Origin: OMPR01 sp965183835
GTDB taxonomy: Bacteria; Pseudomonadota; Alphaproteobacteria; Rhodobacterales; Rhodobacteraceae
DNA: 64,000 nucleotides
Assembly: GCA_965183835.1 (NCBI GenBank)
Contig: CBCYME010000011.1
Location: 1 to 64,000, forward strand
Direction: 5' to 3'
Position 1 is the first letter of the stretch. Every line of letters starts with the position of its first letter. The position numbers and the translations under genes are program-made. Positions 62,863 to 64,000 of the stretch are shown one piece after another. The notes under the pieces were generated by a model. That model ran no database searches. It was given only the letters and a program-made list of their open reading frames with translations, and was not told where the DNA came from.

Positions 62863-63258
62863 TCAACTGCCCACATCGGGCCCATAACACACCATCTCTT
62901 CGTCGACCTGTTCCGCCTCATAGAGTTCCGTTGCCTCGGGATCCCCTTCAAAACGCGCCACAAGTCCACGTGGCGTGTCTACAAACAACCAACATTGCGG
63001 GTCAGGCCGGTCTTCATACAGGAAACAAATTTGCTCATCCTGCGGATACCAGACCCCCTCTTTGCAATCCCCGTCTAAGAACGACCACGCAACCCGACGT
63101 CCGCCCATGTACCGCTCAACGCCATAAGCGATGCCGTCAAAGCCATAAAACAGCGTTTTCCCACGGGTATAGGCATCGAATTCATCCGCCGTCATGACAC
63201 TTTGCGCCGCACATGGCCCTGTGGACAATACTATGAGAATCAAGAAACGTCGTATCAT
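62863..63258 (-). CDS. Small secreted hypothetical protein
   Basis: This 131-residue protein has a signal peptide (MIRRFLILIVLSTGPCAAQS; no clear lipobox) and a mature part of about 112 residues rich in acidic and aromatic residues: EFDAYTRGKTLFYGFDGIAY, then RRVAWSFLDGDCKEGVWYP and CFLYEDRPDPQCWLF. Four Cys are available for disulfides. This kind of protein is widespread in Rhodobacteraceae without known function. It is convergent with xseA, 3 bases apart, and is probably periplasmic. A binding or enzymatic role cannot be proposed. Confidence 0.75.
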   Translation of the reverse strand: MIRRFLILIVLSTGPCAAQSVMTADEFDAYTRGKTLFYGFDGIAYGVERYMGGRRVAWSFLDGDCKEGVWYPQDEQICFLYEDRPDPQCWLFVDTPRGLVARFEGDPEATELYEAEQVDEEMVCYGPDVGS

Positions 63259-63313
63259 AAGATCATCTTGGCAGATCCAACCTGACCACGCTACGTTCAG
63301 CGCGCGCCCCGCT

Positions 63314-64000
63314 TCAGGTCACAGCCATCACTCTATGATCCATGACACGCCGCCACCAAGGCGGGCACAGGGCAATAACGGCCATCACTGGCATGCTATA
63401 GGGCAGCATCGGCAGGTCCGGTGAAACGCCCAATTGGGGAAACGTGCGATCTGGATACAGGTGATGGTCAGAATGGTGTGGCGCGTTCAGCATCATCGCT
63501 GCGCTATACCAATGGGGGGCATTCCACGAATGATGAGCTTTTACAGACTCATATCGCCCGTTCTTCACCAACTGCCGCCGCAGACCATAATGCTGCACAT
63601 AATCCGCCAACAACAGCTGAACCTGCGCATGACCGGTCACGGCAACCAAAGCAACCATTCCCCAACCGCCAGACACACCATAAGCGGCGAACAAGCACAA
63701 AACCGCCCCAACGCCATAGATCAAATACGGATGTTTCCACGCAGGTCGCTTGTGACGCCGTGCATTTTCCGCACGCCACCCGGCCACAAACGATCCCCAC
63801 CATGCACGCAGCCAGAACCGATAAAACCCCTCACCCCATTTGGCCGAATTCGGATCTTTGTCTGTTGCAACATGCACATGATGCACCAAACGGTGTGCCG
63901 AAACGTGATGACCAAATAGTAGACTGACATAGATCGCGACACCAAGCGCCCGGTGCCCACGCCCAGACCGATGAATAAGCTCATGCGCATTGGGGTTTGA
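63314..64000 (-). CDS. Alkane 1-monooxygenase AlkB-like, partial (5' end outside window)
   Basis: The frame is open from base 64000 and lacks its N-terminal part. The histidine boxes of the membrane di-iron alkane hydroxylases are visible: NAHELIHRSGRGH close to the window edge, GHHVSAHRLVHHVHVATDKD, then LNAPHHSDHHLYPDRTFPQL. Together they bind the two irons that oxidise the terminal methyl of alkanes with O2. Hydrophobic segments separate boxes 2 and 3 (PYLIYGVGAVLCLFAAYGV). In Rhodobacteraceae such enzymes may act on medium-chain alkanes or related hydrocarbons. A rubredoxin partner is not in view. Confidence 0.9.
   Translation of the reverse strand, partial: SNPNAHELIHRSGRGHRALGVAIYVSLLFGHHVSAHRLVHHVHVATDKDPNSAKWGEGFYRFWLRAWWGSFVAGWRAENARRHKRPAWKHPYLIYGVGAVLCLFAAYGVSGGWGMVALVAVTGHAQVQLLLADYVQHYGLRRQLVKNGRYESVKAHHSWNAPHWYSAAMMLNAPHHSDHHLYPDRTFPQLGVSPDLPMLPYSMPVMAVIALCPPWWRRVMDHRVMAVT

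Noticed and set aside
1..64000. CRISPR arrays and complete insertion sequences
   Set aside because: No regularly spaced direct repeats and no transposase gene were seen.

Overview
The window looks like a chromosomal segment of a marine Rhodobacteraceae (Roseobacter-group alphaproteobacterium). The evidence is the gene set: a cupin DMSP lyase and a DddP-like M24 protein, a lone ctaD with a perfect FNR box, split glyQ/glyS, a MetZ gene behind a SAM-II riboswitch, a phasin with a PhaR-type site, and a CtrA box. No species is named because nothing in the sequence fixes one. Most of the DNA is dense housekeeping sequence; the accessory parts are about 1-9 kb and scattered broken genes.

Layout. 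0.5-2.8 kb: a DMSP-lyase family cupin gene, coupled to a collapsed acyl-CoA ligase remnant, with a divergent LysR regulator. 2.9-5.8 kb: an operon read leftward with a Tat-exported ABC solute-binding protein, a sterol-desaturase-type membrane hydroxylase and a frameshifted malate/lactate dehydrogenase fragment. 5.8-8.9 kb: a small integrase element (phage-like protein, HTH protein, tyrosine recombinase) next to the 3' end of tRNA-Leu(GAG). 9.1-22 kb: FrnE-like oxidoreductase, lipB, a LuxR regulator fused to an alpha/beta-hydrolase fold that has lost its Ser and His, HIT protein, GST, ctaD, DsbA-like isomerase, DUF2244, YqeY, carA, a MshEN-type glycosyltransferase broken by one base, GntR, HAD nucleotidase. 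22-32.5 kb: UbiH-type monooxygenase, class V aminotransferase, two coupled Lrp regulators facing ilvC, a Rieske oxygenase, a DMT exporter, folP and a folB fusion, and a SleB-type hydrolase.

32.7-42.9 kb: PPDK-like enzyme, glyS, gltS, a DUF6446-type protein, a MarC gene with an internal stop, FkbM methyltransferase, glyQ, and an EEP-family phosphodiesterase. 43-50 kb: a SPOR/PG-binding protein with a dead trypsin-like domain, a TPP enzyme behind trkH, a phasin with a histone-H1-like tail, and folE2. 50.5-54.9 kb: a frameshifted LysR gene divergent from a 2OG-Fe oxygenase/DddP-like pair, then metZ with its riboswitch. 55-64 kb: alpha/beta hydrolase, GST, PG-binding lipoprotein, [2Fe-2S] ferredoxin, FG-GAP protein, bestrophin, purD, xseA, a small secreted protein, and an alkane hydroxylase gene cut by the window end.

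Regulation can be read in several places: FNR control of the aa3 oxidase, SAM feedback on methionine synthesis, PhaR control of the phasin, a possible Lrp operator between lrp and ilvC, and a CtrA site followed by a terminator hairpin directly in front of a c-di-GMP-type glycosyltransferase. Three otherwise intact genes carry single-base lesions (a frameshift in the glycosyltransferase, a frameshift in the second LysR gene, an in-frame TAG in marC). They may be real decay or sequencing errors. All family calls rest on recognised motifs in the translated sequence, not on database searches.
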